Positions 1 through 9,371 of a stretch of 51,546 bases of DNA are shown piece by piece. How positions within the stretch are numbered: position 1 is the stretch's first letter; the number at the start of each line of letters is the position of its first letter. Both the position numbers and the translations under genes were made by a program. The stretch comes from Alphaproteobacteria bacterium (GTDB lineage Bacteria; Pseudomonadota; Alphaproteobacteria; Micavibrionales; Micavibrionaceae): contig JAGRKB010000037.1 in assembly GCA_020442425.1 (NCBI GenBank), forward strand, positions 1 to 51,546, read 5' to 3'. A model generated the notes under the pieces. The model was not told the origin of the DNA. It was given only the letters and a program-made list of their open reading frames with translations, and searched no databases.

Positions 1-1
1 T

Positions 2-79
2 GCTGATCTTTCAGGCCGCACCGGCAAAACCGAAGACCCGTATGCGCGTGCCACTCTCGGATTAACTGTCGGGTTTTAA
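2..79 (+). CDS. C-terminal end of an outer-membrane beta-barrel protein (partial)
   Basis: An open frame enters from the left edge and ends with 25 residues finishing LTVGF and a stop. Alternating polar and hydrophobic residues ending in phenylalanine are the usual last-strand signature read by the BAM machinery in porins and TonB-dependent receptors. Only the tail is visible, so the family cannot be named. The stop overlaps the end of the convergent panC by four bases. The call rests on a short terminal pattern only. Confidence 0.5.
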   Translation, partial: ADLSGRTGKTEDPYARATLGLTVGF

Positions 80-918
80 TCAGCAGATATATTATCAATC
101 AAACGTGTTTTTCCCAAGAACGCTGCAGCCAATATACGGTGGCTTTTTGTTTCTATTGTAGGCGGCAAAAGTGTTTCTGCATCGCGAATGGTGATGTAGT
201 CGATTTTTCTGAAGCCAATTTCCAAGAGTTTTTGCGCGGCGCGGTGTTCAATGTCAGAAATTGCATCGCCCGATTTAAATTCGGAAGCCATGGTTTTTAG
301 AATGACATTGAGTTGGTCTGCGATGGGACGTTCTTCTGCACTCAGATATGCATTGCGGGAGGAAAGGGCCAAACCGCTTTTTTCACGCACGATTGGTACG
401 CCGATGATTTCAGTCGGGATTGCCAAGTCTTTTGCCAGTTGTTTGATAAGTCGGAGTTGTTGGTAATCTTTTTCGCCGAAGAAGGCTTTGTCGGCGCCGA
501 CTAACAACAAAAGACGTGTGACGACTGTTGAGACACCTGCAAAATGTGTGGGGCGGAATTCGCCTTCAAGAGGTTTTGTGATTTCAGACAAAGATACAGT
601 TGTTTGAAAGTCTTTCGGGTACATGACTTCGATGTCAGGCGCAAAGACTGCGTCAACTCCGACAGAGGCTAACAGTTCGGCATCTTTATCCAATTGGCGC
701 GGGTAACGGTCAAAATCTTCGTGAGGTGCGAATTGTTTTGGGTTTACAAAGATGCTGATGATGCAGGCATCGCAGTTTTCTAGAGCTGTGCGTGCCAAGG
801 TCAGATGACCTTCGTGAAGTGCGCCCATCGTTGGGACAAAGCCCAATGTCTTATTTTGTGCGCGTAAATTTTTCGAGAAGGCTCGGAGGTCTTCTGGTGT
901 TTTTAATATCTCAACCAT
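76..918 (-). CDS. panC: Pantoate--beta-alanine ligase
   Basis: PanC joins pantoate and beta-alanine using ATP to make pantothenate, the precursor of coenzyme A, in the cytosol. The 280-residue protein has the normal length. The ATP-binding motif appears near residue 28 (GFVPTMGALHEGH), and the family blocks FVNPKQF, GEKDYQQL and ALSSRNAYLS follow in the usual order. Its start lies eight bases inside the end of the upstream thioesterase gene, so the two are probably translated together. panB is not in view. Confidence 0.97.
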   Translation of the reverse strand: MVEILKTPEDLRAFSKNLRAQNKTLGFVPTMGALHEGHLTLARTALENCDACIISIFVNPKQFAPHEDFDRYPRQLDKDAELLASVGVDAVFAPDIEVMYPKDFQTTVSLSEITKPLEGEFRPTHFAGVSTVVTRLLLLVGADKAFFGEKDYQQLRLIKQLAKDLAIPTEIIGVPIVREKSGLALSSRNAYLSAEERPIADQLNVILKTMASEFKSGDAISDIEHRAAQKLLEIGFRKIDYITIRDAETLLPPTIETKSHRILAAAFLGKTRLIDNISAD

Positions 919-1453
919 TTTTTGTTACTTCTTTTAATGTTTTTTCTGCAGTCTGCCAGTCTTTAACATGAGGTGGCATATCCGGCGACATTCCTTCATA
1001 TCCGATATAGGCCAGCAAGTCCGATGTCGGAACGGTCTTTTTGTTTTTTTGATTGTAAAAGCATCCTTTGACCAAGCCTATGGTTGAGACTTCGCCATCT
1101 TTTAGAAAGAGTTGTTCAATATAGACCCATTTTTCATCCCAACATAAAATTTGGGTGCGCAGTGTGTATTTCTGGAACGGGTCCAACGAGAGGCGGTGGC
1201 GCATAGTTGATGCTGCCAGAATAGGAACAGACTTTTCACGCATCATCATCTTCAGCAGGCCAGTGCGGAGGATTAAATCAAGCCTCCCCAAATCCATCAT
1301 GGTTAGGTAGCGACCATTGTTCATGTGCATGTTGAAGTCAAGATCGTTGGGCAGAACGCGAAGGCTGAGTTCTGCCGGAGACAAGATGTTTGAGATGTTG
1401 GGTTTAAAGTAACTGGAAATCCAAACCCACAGAACACGAAAAAGCAAATTCAT
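911..1453 (-). CDS. Acyl-CoA thioesterase-like hotdog protein (THEM6/4HBT family)
   Basis: This 180-residue protein resembles the hotdog-fold thioesterases related to THEM6 and 4-hydroxybenzoyl-CoA thioesterase. The diagnostic stretch is NDLDFNMHMNNGRYL around residues 36-50, where aspartate and asparagine sit near the active site of the family. A hydrophobic N-terminus (residues 1-16) may associate with the membrane. Its end overlaps the panC start by eight bases. The family would hydrolyse an acyl-CoA; the substrate cannot be told. No strong ribosome-binding site precedes the start. Confidence 0.8.
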   Translation of the reverse strand: MNLLFRVLWVWISSYFKPNISNILSPAELSLRVLPNDLDFNMHMNNGRYLTMMDLGRLDLILRTGLLKMMMREKSVPILAASTMRHRLSLDPFQKYTLRTQILCWDEKWVYIEQLFLKDGEVSTIGLVKGCFYNQKNKKTVPTSDLLAYIGYEGMSPDMPPHVKDWQTAEKTLKEVTKNG

Positions 1454-1487
1454 GTCGAGAGTTTATCTTTTTTCTCCGGATGTGCAA

Positions 1488-1790
1488 TCAGGATTCCAGA
1501 AAGGCGTTTAATTTCATAGCAAGTTTTAAATCCCCACGGATTTTTAATTTTCTCATCAGAAAGGCAACATTCGGATCTTGTGTGCCATCGAGAATGTTAT
1601 CGAGAACTGTGGCTGTTGTCTCCAGAGTTAACTCTGCATCTTTTTCTTCCGTTGTTAATTCGGGAGGTGATTGGGTTCCGTCAATATGGATGAAGCCGTC
1701 ATCTCCCAAATCAAATAACACTGTATGGTTAAAACCATTCGCATATATCATTTTCTTTTCAATTTTTGGGATAATATTTTCCAGAGTCAT
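1488..1790 (-). CDS. SCP2 sterol-binding domain protein
   Basis: A 100-residue protein built of one SCP2-type lipid-carrier domain. It shows the typical order: a hydrophobic strand (HTVLFDLGDDGFIHIDG), an acidic middle, and a C-terminal helix ending LKLAMKLNAFL. Proteins of this family bind acyl-CoA or other lipids in a hydrophobic tunnel. It lies upstream of the thioesterase on the same strand, which fits a small lipid-handling group. A purine-rich site (AAGG) precedes the ATG. The ligand is unknown. Confidence 0.85.
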   Translation of the reverse strand: MTLENIIPKIEKKMIYANGFNHTVLFDLGDDGFIHIDGTQSPPELTTEEKDAELTLETTATVLDNILDGTQDPNVAFLMRKLKIRGDLKLAMKLNAFLES

Positions 1791-1932
1791 GCCTTTTTCC
1801 TTTTTTATTTTTAAATTTGTCGGAAAAACATTAAAAAAATATGTATTAGAAGAATGTCCGAACGAATTGAAAGATTATTCTAGGATTCTTGAAAAAAATC
1901 GACATAATGGTTCAAACAGGAAGAGGTTCTCA

Positions 1933-2544
1933 ATGCGTAAAACACATAAAGAATTGCTAGAAGTTCTCACTCAATATCCCATCGCAACGCCATCGCTTGA
2001 ATTGAGGCAAGTGGCAAAAAGAGATGCTCTGGAATTGGCGCGTTTTTTCAATTCTGACCGTGGTGACTTCCAGCAACATATTCCCGATCTTCCGGAGGGC
2101 GATAAAATCGAGTTTGGCCCTGCATTGAGTAAAATGGCTTTGGAGCAGATTGAGAAAAAAGATCGGGAGGAGCAAGCTGTACATTTATTCGTTGCCGATA
2201 AGCGCCATGGTCGTCATTTTCTTGGTGTTGTGCGTGTTTGGCAAGATGGAGAGGATCGTCCTCGTATTTCCCCTTATCTTTTACCTTCTCTTCGGGGCAA
2301 TGGTCTTTTGACAGAGTTGTTCGAGAAGGTTGTCGGACGCGTTTTTGCTGCAGGTTTGCTGGAAGGAAATATTTTATATGCCGAGGCAGGGGTTGATGAT
2401 CGTGCGGCTATGGGTTTTTTAATGGCTCGTCATTTTCGGCAGGCCGGCGAGCCCAAGCCTGGGGAACAAAGAACCTTTGGGGATACTAGGTCTTTGATTA
2501 TCCCATATGAACGGCGTTTGGAATTGCCCAATAAAGCTTTGTAA
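1933..2544 (+). CDS. GNAT-like acetyltransferase
   Basis: This 203-residue protein has a GNAT-like C-terminal half: FLGVVRVWQDG is a central strand, followed by YLLPSLRGNGLLTELF (about residues 113-128), which resembles the acetyl-CoA pyrophosphate loop and its helix. The start at 1933 is chosen because a GAAGAGG ribosome-binding site lies about nine bases upstream. The frame stays open further upstream, but that part lies opposite the divergent SCP2 gene and its codons look random. The acceptor is unknown. Confidence 0.65.
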   Translation: MRKTHKELLEVLTQYPIATPSLELRQVAKRDALELARFFNSDRGDFQQHIPDLPEGDKIEFGPALSKMALEQIEKKDREEQAVHLFVADKRHGRHFLGVVRVWQDGEDRPRISPYLLPSLRGNGLLTELFEKVVGRVFAAGLLEGNILYAEAGVDDRAAMGFLMARHFRQAGEPKPGEQRTFGDTRSLIIPYERRLELPNKAL

Positions 2545-2649
2545 GTTTTTTATACATAAACCTTGCTTTTTTAATGGTTGTAGTTTAGAAAACAAAATTG
2601 TTTTCATAATTTAAGTTTCGACATATGGGAAAGAGCATGGAGAAATTAA

Positions 2650-3045
2650 ATGTCCAGTCAAGTTAGTGCCAATACACGGGAAAATATAGATTTTGAAGAT
2701 CAGTTGCGCCAGACAATGTGTCGGCTGGGTTTTCAGACCGATGATTTTTTGAATATCAAGAATAATGGCAGAGGCGAGGCTTCGGGGGCTTTATTTGGTC
2801 GTCCCAATCAATCGCCATTGAGTACGGTTTTTAAACAACAACACGGCCGTATTGTTGGAGTTGTTGTCAATTCCAGTCCTAATAGCGTTCAAGACCGAAG
2901 TGTTGCGGATGATCGAGTTGTTTTATGTTGGCCTAATTCTCTTACAGGGCAATATTGCGTTTATTCTGAAATGTCGGTCAGAGATTTCGTTGCGCCTAGG
3001 AATGCCCAAATGGTTAGCTCTTTAGTTGGTTTGAATAACTTTTAG
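2650..3045 (+). CDS. Hypothetical protein, 131 residues
   Basis: I do not recognise this protein. It has no signal peptide or membrane segment. The N-terminal third is charged and mentions DFEDQLRQTM, the middle has a glycine-rich basic stretch, and a beta-like segment GRIVGVVVNSS follows. A GGAG site about ten bases before the ATG and normal codon use support it as a real gene. It ends seven bases before the end of the convergent acyl-CoA dehydrogenase gene. Confidence 0.6.
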   Translation: MSSQVSANTRENIDFEDQLRQTMCRLGFQTDDFLNIKNNGRGEASGALFGRPNQSPLSTVFKQQHGRIVGVVVNSSPNSVQDRSVADDRVVLCWPNSLTGQYCVYSEMSVRDFVAPRNAQMVSSLVGLNNF

Positions 3046-3051
3046 GCGCTT

Positions 3052-4842
3052 TTAGGCTGCGAATTCGTCTTCTGTCATGGACATGAGGCTGTTTGCGCCG
3101 CTCATCACCATACGGAAGCGGCTTTCGGTTTCAGGGAGCATCCTCTCCATAAAGAATGTTGCGGTTTTGAGCTTTGACTCATAAAATTCGCGTGGTCTGT
3201 CGGAGGCATTGTCGTCGAGTTTTTGCTGCGCAATTTTTGCCATTTGTGCCCACATATAGCCCATCGCCACAAGCGCGAACATCCGTAAATAGTCTGTTGA
3301 AGCAGCTCCGGCTTCGTTCGGGTCTTTAAGACCTTTTAGAGCGATTTGGACAGAGGCTTGTTGCAGTTTTGCGAAAGATTTTGCCAGAGGGAATATATAT
3401 TGCTGCAGTTTTTCATTCTCTTGATTGGTTTCGATAAACTCCAATACGGGGTGGAAGAATTGGCGCAGCAATCGCCCGTAATTCTGACCCATTTTGCGCC
3501 CAACAAGGTCGAGAGCCTGAATGCCGTTGGTGCCTTCATAAATCATGGCAATCCGCGCATCACGGGCATATTGTTCCACGCCATATTCGCGGATATAGCC
3601 GTGTCCGCCGTGGATCTGGATCGCTAGGTTTGCCACATCAAATCCCATATCGGTTTGGTAGGCTTTGACAATTGGGGTAAGGAGAGCCACAAGATCGTCG
3701 GCATTCTGGCGGGTTTGGGCATCGGGATGTTTTTCTGCAATATCCAAATGCATGCCAACCCAATAAGAGAGTGCACGAGCGCCTTCACAAAATGCTTTCG
3801 AGGTTAGCAGCATTTTGCGCACATCAGGGTGCACAATGATCGGGTCAGCGGGTTTGTCAGGTGCTTTTACTCCGTCCAGAGCGCGCATTTGAAGCCGATC
3901 TTTTGCGTAGGCCAAGCCGTTTTGCCACGATACTTCGGCAACGCCCAGACCTTGCATGCCAACGCCCAGACGTGCTGTATTCATCATGGTAAACATGGCT
4001 TTCAAGCCTTTGTGTGGTTCTCCGACCAACCAGCCGATTGAGTCTTCGAAATTCATAACGCAAGTTGCAGAGGCTTTAATGCCCATTTTATGCTCAATGG
4101 AGCCACAGGAAACATTATTGGCCTTTCCTGATTCGGGCAGGATTTTGGGCACGATAAAGAGGGAAATGCCTTTTGCACCCTCGGGAGCATCGGGCAGCTT
4201 TGCCAAAACGAGGTGGATTATGTTTTCTGTTAAATCATGCTCTCCAGCCGAGATAAAAATCTTGGTACCTGTGACTTTATAGGCCCCGTCTTCTGTCGGA
4301 ATGGCTTTTGTTCTAATGAGCCCTAAATCTGTTCCGCAATGGGGTTCTGTCAAACACATCGTTCCTGACCATTCACCTGTAATCAGTTTCGGCAAATAGG
4401 TTTGTTTGAGTTCGTCCGTGCCGTGGAGGAGCAAAGCCCTGTACGCGCCTTCGGATAAGCCGGAGTACATTCCAAAGGACATATTGGAAGAGCAGAGCAT
4501 TTCGTTCATTGCCATTCCAACAATATGTGGCATCCCCATTCCACCATATTCAGGTTCTGCTGATAGAGCGGTCCAACCGCCTTCGGTGAATGTTTTGTAT
4601 GCTTCTATAAAGCCTTTAGGTGTGCGTACGGTTCCGTTCTCAAACGTACAACCTTCCTCATCACCGGATTGATTGAGAGGAAATAGCACCTCTTCACAAA
4701 TTTTAGCACCTTCTTCGAGAATATTGTCGATCATTTCAGGAGACGCCTCTCCATAACCTTCGAGTTCTGACAACTGCTCGATGTTCAAAAGATCGTGCAT
4801 AACGAATTTCATGTTCTCAAGAGGGGCTTTATAGAGTGGCAT
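3052..4842 (-). CDS. Acyl-CoA dehydrogenase, long form (DmdC-like)
   Basis: A flavoprotein of 596 residues, which would introduce a double bond into an acyl-CoA and pass electrons to electron-transfer flavoprotein. It belongs to the long acyl-CoA dehydrogenases with extra N- and C-terminal domains, the group that includes methylmercaptopropionyl-CoA dehydrogenase. Visible motifs are MCLTEPHCGTDLG (flavin contact), KIFISAGEH, and QIHGGHGYIREYGVEQYARDAR with the family glycine-rich C-terminal motif. IYEGTNGIQALDL follows. The substrate chain cannot be read from sequence; plain beta-oxidation is equally possible. A 96-residue protein of unknown function lies 54 bases upstream on the same strand. 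Confidence 0.93.
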   Translation of the reverse strand: MPLYKAPLENMKFVMHDLLNIEQLSELEGYGEASPEMIDNILEEGAKICEEVLFPLNQSGDEEGCTFENGTVRTPKGFIEAYKTFTEGGWTALSAEPEYGGMGMPHIVGMAMNEMLCSSNMSFGMYSGLSEGAYRALLLHGTDELKQTYLPKLITGEWSGTMCLTEPHCGTDLGLIRTKAIPTEDGAYKVTGTKIFISAGEHDLTENIIHLVLAKLPDAPEGAKGISLFIVPKILPESGKANNVSCGSIEHKMGIKASATCVMNFEDSIGWLVGEPHKGLKAMFTMMNTARLGVGMQGLGVAEVSWQNGLAYAKDRLQMRALDGVKAPDKPADPIIVHPDVRKMLLTSKAFCEGARALSYWVGMHLDIAEKHPDAQTRQNADDLVALLTPIVKAYQTDMGFDVANLAIQIHGGHGYIREYGVEQYARDARIAMIYEGTNGIQALDLVGRKMGQNYGRLLRQFFHPVLEFIETNQENEKLQQYIFPLAKSFAKLQQASVQIALKGLKDPNEAGAASTDYLRMFALVAMGYMWAQMAKIAQQKLDDNASDRPREFYESKLKTATFFMERMLPETESRFRMVMSGANSLMSMTEDEFAA

Positions 4843-4896
4843 CGGAATTTCCGTCGGTTTGATGTTATTATTTGAGATGAGTATAGATTAGAATTA

Positions 4897-5187
4897 TTAA
4901 TGTTTGGTAGGGGGATCATTCTGCAGATATCGCAAATGCGCTGATAATTTTTCCGTATCCATTTTGGCGATAATTTTACGAGCTTGCGCTGCCGGAGAAA
5001 CCTCATTTTTTTCATGAATGAGGCGTGTGAGTTCCGCTATACGTTCTGGGCCGAAGGCTTCTCGTGCGGCTTGGGTATTCCGTTTGGCTTCTTCTATCAA
5101 AGCTTCTTTCCCTGAAGGACTATGTTCCGCGCCTTTTGCAGGCGTGTTCTCCGTGTTAGAGCTTTTTTTGCGGAACCAGTTGAACAT
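4897..5187 (-). CDS. Hypothetical protein, 96 residues
   Basis: An unrecognised small soluble protein beginning MFNWFRKK, rich in lysine, glutamate and alanine, and probably mostly helical after residue 30. The start at 5187 is preferred over the first in-frame ATG at 5271 because the extra 28 residues read as non-coding and would crowd the divergent rlmJ promoter. It may be cotranscribed with the acyl-CoA dehydrogenase that follows. Confidence 0.55.
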   Translation of the reverse strand: MFNWFRKKSSNTENTPAKGAEHSPSGKEALIEEAKRNTQAAREAFGPERIAELTRLIHEKNEVSPAAQARKIIAKMDTEKLSAHLRYLQNDPPTKH

Positions 5188-5290
5188 TTGTTTTCCAGAG
5201 TAAGAAGGATTGTACTCAGCAAGGTTAGTATAGCAAATCTTGCTTATTTTGTCTCTTTTTGTTTCATTCAAATAGGGGTAAAGAGGATCT

Positions 5291-6106
5291 ATGAACTACC
5301 GTCATATTTATCACGCTGGCAATTTTGCTGATATTTTTAAGCATCTGGTGTTTCGGATGGTGCTTGATTATGTGCAGCAAAAAGAGAAGGGAGCTTTTGT
5401 TCTTGATGCCTTTGCCGGTGTGGGGTTGTATGATCTTTCCTCGGATCAGGCGCAGCGTACTTTGGAGTATGAGGGAGGGATAGCGGCATTTATGCAGACC
5501 GCGTTTTCTAATGCGGATTTAGGCGCTTTTCAGGATTTAGTGCGCAAAGATTTTTCTTTGAAGCTTTATGCAGGGTCTCCTGTCTTGGCCGCGAATATGT
5601 TACGTCCGCAAGACCGATTGATCGCCAATGAGCTTCATCCCGAGGATTTGATAGACCTGCGGGTTAATCTGAAGACCTATAAAAATGCCTCTGTCACGCA
5701 TCAGGATGCATATGAAGTTATTCGAGCCAATATTCCCCCCAAAGAACGGCGTGGGATTATTTTGGTTGATCCGCCTTTCGAGAAAAAGGATGAATTCCAG
5801 CTTTTGGTGCAGCAAATGGCCGAGTGGAAGAAGCGTTGGGAAACGGGGTGCTACATTCTATGGTATCCGATTAAGGCGAATGCTCTGACGCAGGTCGATG
5901 ATCTTTATGCAGAAGCCGCAGCATTGAAAATTAATCGCACGTGGGTTTCGGAATTTATGATCCGTGACCGCGAGACCCCTGAAGGGTTAAACGGATGCGG
6001 TTTATTGATCTTTAACACACCGTTTCAAATACCTGAACGCGTTGAGGCTCTTACTCCTGAACTAACAGGCTCACTCGGCGGGTCAGTGCGCAGCTTTTAT
6101 CTTTAG
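5291..6106 (+). CDS. rlmJ: 23S rRNA (adenine(2030)-N6)-methyltransferase RlmJ
   Basis: RlmJ uses S-adenosylmethionine to methylate N6 of A2030 in 23S rRNA. The N-terminus MNYRHIYHAGNFADIFKH is close to the family signature. VLDAFAGVGLYD supplies the S-adenosylmethionine loop and VDPPFE (about residues 156-161) is the catalytic DPPF/Y-type motif of N6-adenine methyltransferases. The length of 271 residues is normal. The gene stands alone and is divergent from the small hypothetical gene to its left. Confidence 0.93.
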   Translation: MNYRHIYHAGNFADIFKHLVFRMVLDYVQQKEKGAFVLDAFAGVGLYDLSSDQAQRTLEYEGGIAAFMQTAFSNADLGAFQDLVRKDFSLKLYAGSPVLAANMLRPQDRLIANELHPEDLIDLRVNLKTYKNASVTHQDAYEVIRANIPPKERRGIILVDPPFEKKDEFQLLVQQMAEWKKRWETGCYILWYPIKANALTQVDDLYAEAAALKINRTWVSEFMIRDRETPEGLNGCGLLIFNTPFQIPERVEALTPELTGSLGGSVRSFYL

Positions 6107-6164
6107 ACTCTTTGTCGATTGAAAAAAATCAAATTGACATAACATATATGCTCAAGAGGTGTTT

Positions 6165-7679
6165 ATGACGGATAAACATACAAGAAATTCTGCTGATTCT
6201 GCGGGGGCAATCACTCCAATTAAGGCTCAAGTCTTTGCATCGGATAAAGTTCGCGAAACTTTCTCGGCAGGAGTAGCGGCCTTGGAGCATACCGGCTTTG
6301 ACGGCAAGATCGTTTTGGTTGATCCAAAAGATATTCAATATGATGAATTAAGAAATTCCAGTATTCAGGGCATTATGGCCGGATTTCGGAGAGCGTTGCC
6401 GCCAGATGATCCGAGCCTCGGCGTTATTCAGAATGCCTTAGAAGTTAATATTTACGGTGATTCTTCTTCTGATCTTATCAATCCTCAAGCTGTCCAGAAT
6501 AGTGTCAATAATTTTGCACATCTGTTTCATGAGATGTCGGCCTTTTCTGTACCACAGTTAGTTCCTGATATAGGGCAAAATCTTGTGGTAATTTCAGTCG
6601 GAGAAATCAGTGATGTGCGCGAGTTGTATACCAAGGCAATGAAGCTGCAAGGACGAGATATTCCTCTCCATTTGTCGGGAACTGATTCAGAATATCATAC
6701 ATTTTCATTGTTGCATGAGTTAGGACATGGTCTTCGAAATATTGAACTTGCTGCACATAATCGTAATACAGCTCAAAATCTTGTTCTAACCAATGAAACA
6801 GAAGCCGATTCAATTGCTCTTGATGCTGCTCGGGATCTCAGAGAAAGAGGTCTTGGAGGTATAACTGAAGCGTTTGCGCTAGATGTGTTGGCCCTAAGGT
6901 CGTATTTCGCTGTAGCTAAGGAGGAAGTTGGTTTTCTCCCTCGAGATAGGGCAGGACATGCGACTGCAATTGCTTTGCCGGACGATCCCGAACACATCCA
7001 TGTTCAACGTGTGCCACTGGAACATAATATCCGTATACAGCGTGAGGTTCCGGGGCAAGATATTCCTGAGAGCGTGGAAGCCCATAAGGGATTGCATGAT
7101 AAGATTAACGCGGAAATTGGACGCGTTTTTGCCAGAGATGCCATACAGATGTGGCGTAAAATGCATAACATTGATCCTGAAAGCAGCAAAGCAACGGGAA
7201 AGATTTCTACGAATGACCTCTTTCCTGACGACATGAAACGTTCGGTGTTCATGTATTTAACTTTGGGGTATATTCAAGAAAAGGGCAAATTTGTAGACGG
7301 TAATAAAGTTCTAGACCATTTATCCCAACATGACGAAGAGGCTTTTGTGCAATTGGGAAGAGTGCTTAGACTGTCTGATCACTCTCCTGATCTTGTTTAT
7401 GGCGCTGTCATGCGTTTATCTTCTCGAACTGATTTAAGTGAATTAGAAAAAAAATATCTCGATCAATATCAAAGGGCCGCTGAGCGCTTGGTTCCGGATT
7501 TAAAAAATCAACCAGTAGCCAAACATGTTGCCGGGTATGTTTATGATGATAAGGCTTTGAGTCGAGAAATCAGTTTGGCCCAGAACTCAGTAGATACAGG
7601 TTCCAAGAAGCTTGAGGCTTTTAGTCCTCCAAGTCCTGCGGTTCGAGATATTCTGGATATGAGTACTCCCAAGAAATAA
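6165..7679 (+). CDS. Putative zinc metallopeptidase-like protein (HELGH)
   Basis: A 504-residue protein of unknown family. The segment FSLLHELGHGLRNIE (about residues 181-195) contains an HExxH zinc site, and NETEADSIALDA, about 25 residues later, has glutamates suited to be a third ligand in the gluzincin manner. There is no signal peptide or membrane segment, so it is either cytosolic or exported by another route. The start at ATG 6165 has AGAGG just upstream; a GTG two codons earlier is the alternative. It stands alone between rlmJ and a convergent glycosyltransferase. The substrate is unknown and peptidase activity is inferred from the motif only. Confidence 0.65.
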   Translation: MTDKHTRNSADSAGAITPIKAQVFASDKVRETFSAGVAALEHTGFDGKIVLVDPKDIQYDELRNSSIQGIMAGFRRALPPDDPSLGVIQNALEVNIYGDSSSDLINPQAVQNSVNNFAHLFHEMSAFSVPQLVPDIGQNLVVISVGEISDVRELYTKAMKLQGRDIPLHLSGTDSEYHTFSLLHELGHGLRNIELAAHNRNTAQNLVLTNETEADSIALDAARDLRERGLGGITEAFALDVLALRSYFAVAKEEVGFLPRDRAGHATAIALPDDPEHIHVQRVPLEHNIRIQREVPGQDIPESVEAHKGLHDKINAEIGRVFARDAIQMWRKMHNIDPESSKATGKISTNDLFPDDMKRSVFMYLTLGYIQEKGKFVDGNKVLDHLSQHDEEAFVQLGRVLRLSDHSPDLVYGAVMRLSSRTDLSELEKKYLDQYQRAAERLVPDLKNQPVAKHVAGYVYDDKALSREISLAQNSVDTGSKKLEAFSPPSPAVRDILDMSTPKK

Positions 7680-7700
7680 GAGCAGGAGCCTCTGTCTTTC

Positions 7701-9356
7701 CTATTCTTTTTTTGTTTCTACAATTGCGTAGCCGCTGGAGAGTTTATAGGGCTGTTCGTAGAGAACGTGGTATGGTTTGGTTTCCAGTTCATTTTTGCTG
7801 CGAACAAGAGCTATTCCGTTCGGATTGTCATTAAACCATTTTGATAGTTCATCGGGCTGGATTTGTTTTACAGGTCGATTCAGGCGCGCCAGAAATCCAA
7901 ATTCTCCGTGGTAGTTCCGTGTGAAGGCCAAGGGGTGAAAGGCCTCGTTTTGTGCTAGTGTCTGCTTATCAATTTCCATGATTTTTTCCGCCAGAGGCGT
8001 CAGATTATAATTGGCAAAGAAACTTTCTTTTGCGGCAATCTGGAAGCTGACCATCATGGCGGCCATAGAGAGGGTTATTGCTACAATATTCTTTATTTTG
8101 CTGCGATGTGCTGCGATGGATACTCCAAAAATAAAAAGAGCAGCCAGAGAGGATGGAAGTAATGCCATTTGAGAGAAGGTCTCTTCGATATGCTTGTCGC
8201 CTTCGATCATACCCCCTATTTTGTTTGCAAACAAATTCATGATGATCGGCAGGGCAGCGAGCAGTAAAGTCGTAACAAGAACCGGAAGGCTGTCGCGTTT
8301 TTTCCATTCATCAGGTGCGTTGAGGAAGGCTCCTGTAAAAAACAGGGCCAGAGCCGGCAAGATCGGGATCAGGTAGTGGACTTGTTTTCCCGAGATCAGG
8401 CAGAAGGAGACAAAGACAGGAACGGCCCAGCAGAACAGGAAGCGTTTTGCGGATGTTGCGTTCGGGGCTTTATCTTTGAGAAATTGTTTTGCTCCTGACC
8501 ATAAGGCGGGTGAGGCCAGCCATGGAAGAGTGAAAAGCGGCACGAAAGTCAGGTACCAATAGATCGGGCGTTGGTGGTCGAATGCTTTGACCATACGGCC
8601 TGCGGTCTGACCCCAGAAGATTTTATCCGCGAATTCTTTGCCGCCTTCTATGGCTGCGGGGATTGCCCAAGAGAGCGCTATTGCTGCGCCGAGCAAGACT
8701 GCGCCGATGAGGGGTAGGATTGTTTTTTTGAGCTGGGCTTGAGGGGCATTTATCCAAATTTTCGCGAGGAGTAGGGCTGTTCCGATATGCAGCAAAATAA
8801 CAGGGCCTTTGGTAAGGACGCCAAAGCCGATGCAAAGCGCGAGAAGAAGTAAGTGCTTTTTGCTGCGCGTGGTCATGTAGTCCCAAACAGCGGTTAGGCC
8901 TAAAATGGCAAAAACGCCTAACAACAAATCGAACATGATTAGGTTGGAGTAGATGACAAAGGGGAGGCTGCCTGCCAGAAGGGCTGTCGTCAAAAGAGGA
9001 GCTTGTGCATTGTCGGGAAACAGGCGTGTTGCAAGGCGGGCAGTAGCCAGCAAAAAGGCAAACGCTCCCAGATATGGAACAACCATTGCTGCGCCTTGTG
9101 AGACACCGAAAATAGCCCACATCAGGTTAATCAGCCAAAACAGGACAGGCGGTTTATGGTGGTAGGCTTCGTGGTTGAGGGACGGGAGCACGTAATTGCC
9201 CGATTGGTGCATTTCCCACGCCACTGTTAAATAGCGTGTTTCATCGACCGGAAAGAGCGGGCGGGCCAATTGTGCGGCAATCATCAGGGCCAAACAGATA
9301 AAGGCCGCCAAGAGCGCCGGCTTTGTATAGATATTTTGCATCGGAGAAGTTTCCAT
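7701..9356 (-). CDS. Glycosyltransferase family 39 membrane protein (ArnT-like)
   Basis: A 551-residue polytopic membrane protein of the ArnT/PMT type, which moves a sugar from a polyprenyl phosphate donor to a lipid or protein on the periplasmic face. The first periplasmic loop has the family acidic motif in FPVDETRYL (about residues 34-42), followed by HHKPPVLFWLINLMW. About ten or more hydrophobic segments follow, then a soluble C-terminal domain. It is last in a three-gene operon after a GT2 enzyme and a LAB_N protein, which together suggest lipid A or envelope sugar modification. Donor and acceptor are not identifiable. Confidence 0.85.
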   Translation of the reverse strand: METSPMQNIYTKPALLAAFICLALMIAAQLARPLFPVDETRYLTVAWEMHQSGNYVLPSLNHEAYHHKPPVLFWLINLMWAIFGVSQGAAMVVPYLGAFAFLLATARLATRLFPDNAQAPLLTTALLAGSLPFVIYSNLIMFDLLLGVFAILGLTAVWDYMTTRSKKHLLLLALCIGFGVLTKGPVILLHIGTALLLAKIWINAPQAQLKKTILPLIGAVLLGAAIALSWAIPAAIEGGKEFADKIFWGQTAGRMVKAFDHQRPIYWYLTFVPLFTLPWLASPALWSGAKQFLKDKAPNATSAKRFLFCWAVPVFVSFCLISGKQVHYLIPILPALALFFTGAFLNAPDEWKKRDSLPVLVTTLLLAALPIIMNLFANKIGGMIEGDKHIEETFSQMALLPSSLAALFIFGVSIAAHRSKIKNIVAITLSMAAMMVSFQIAAKESFFANYNLTPLAEKIMEIDKQTLAQNEAFHPLAFTRNYHGEFGFLARLNRPVKQIQPDELSKWFNDNPNGIALVRSKNELETKPYHVLYEQPYKLSSGYAIVETKKE

Positions 9357-9371
9357 TGTCCTTGAGGGTTT

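Noticed and set aside
1480..1932. Upstream extension of the GNAT-like gene
   Set aside because: It runs opposite the SCP2 gene; the ribosome-binding site at 1933 gives a normal protein.
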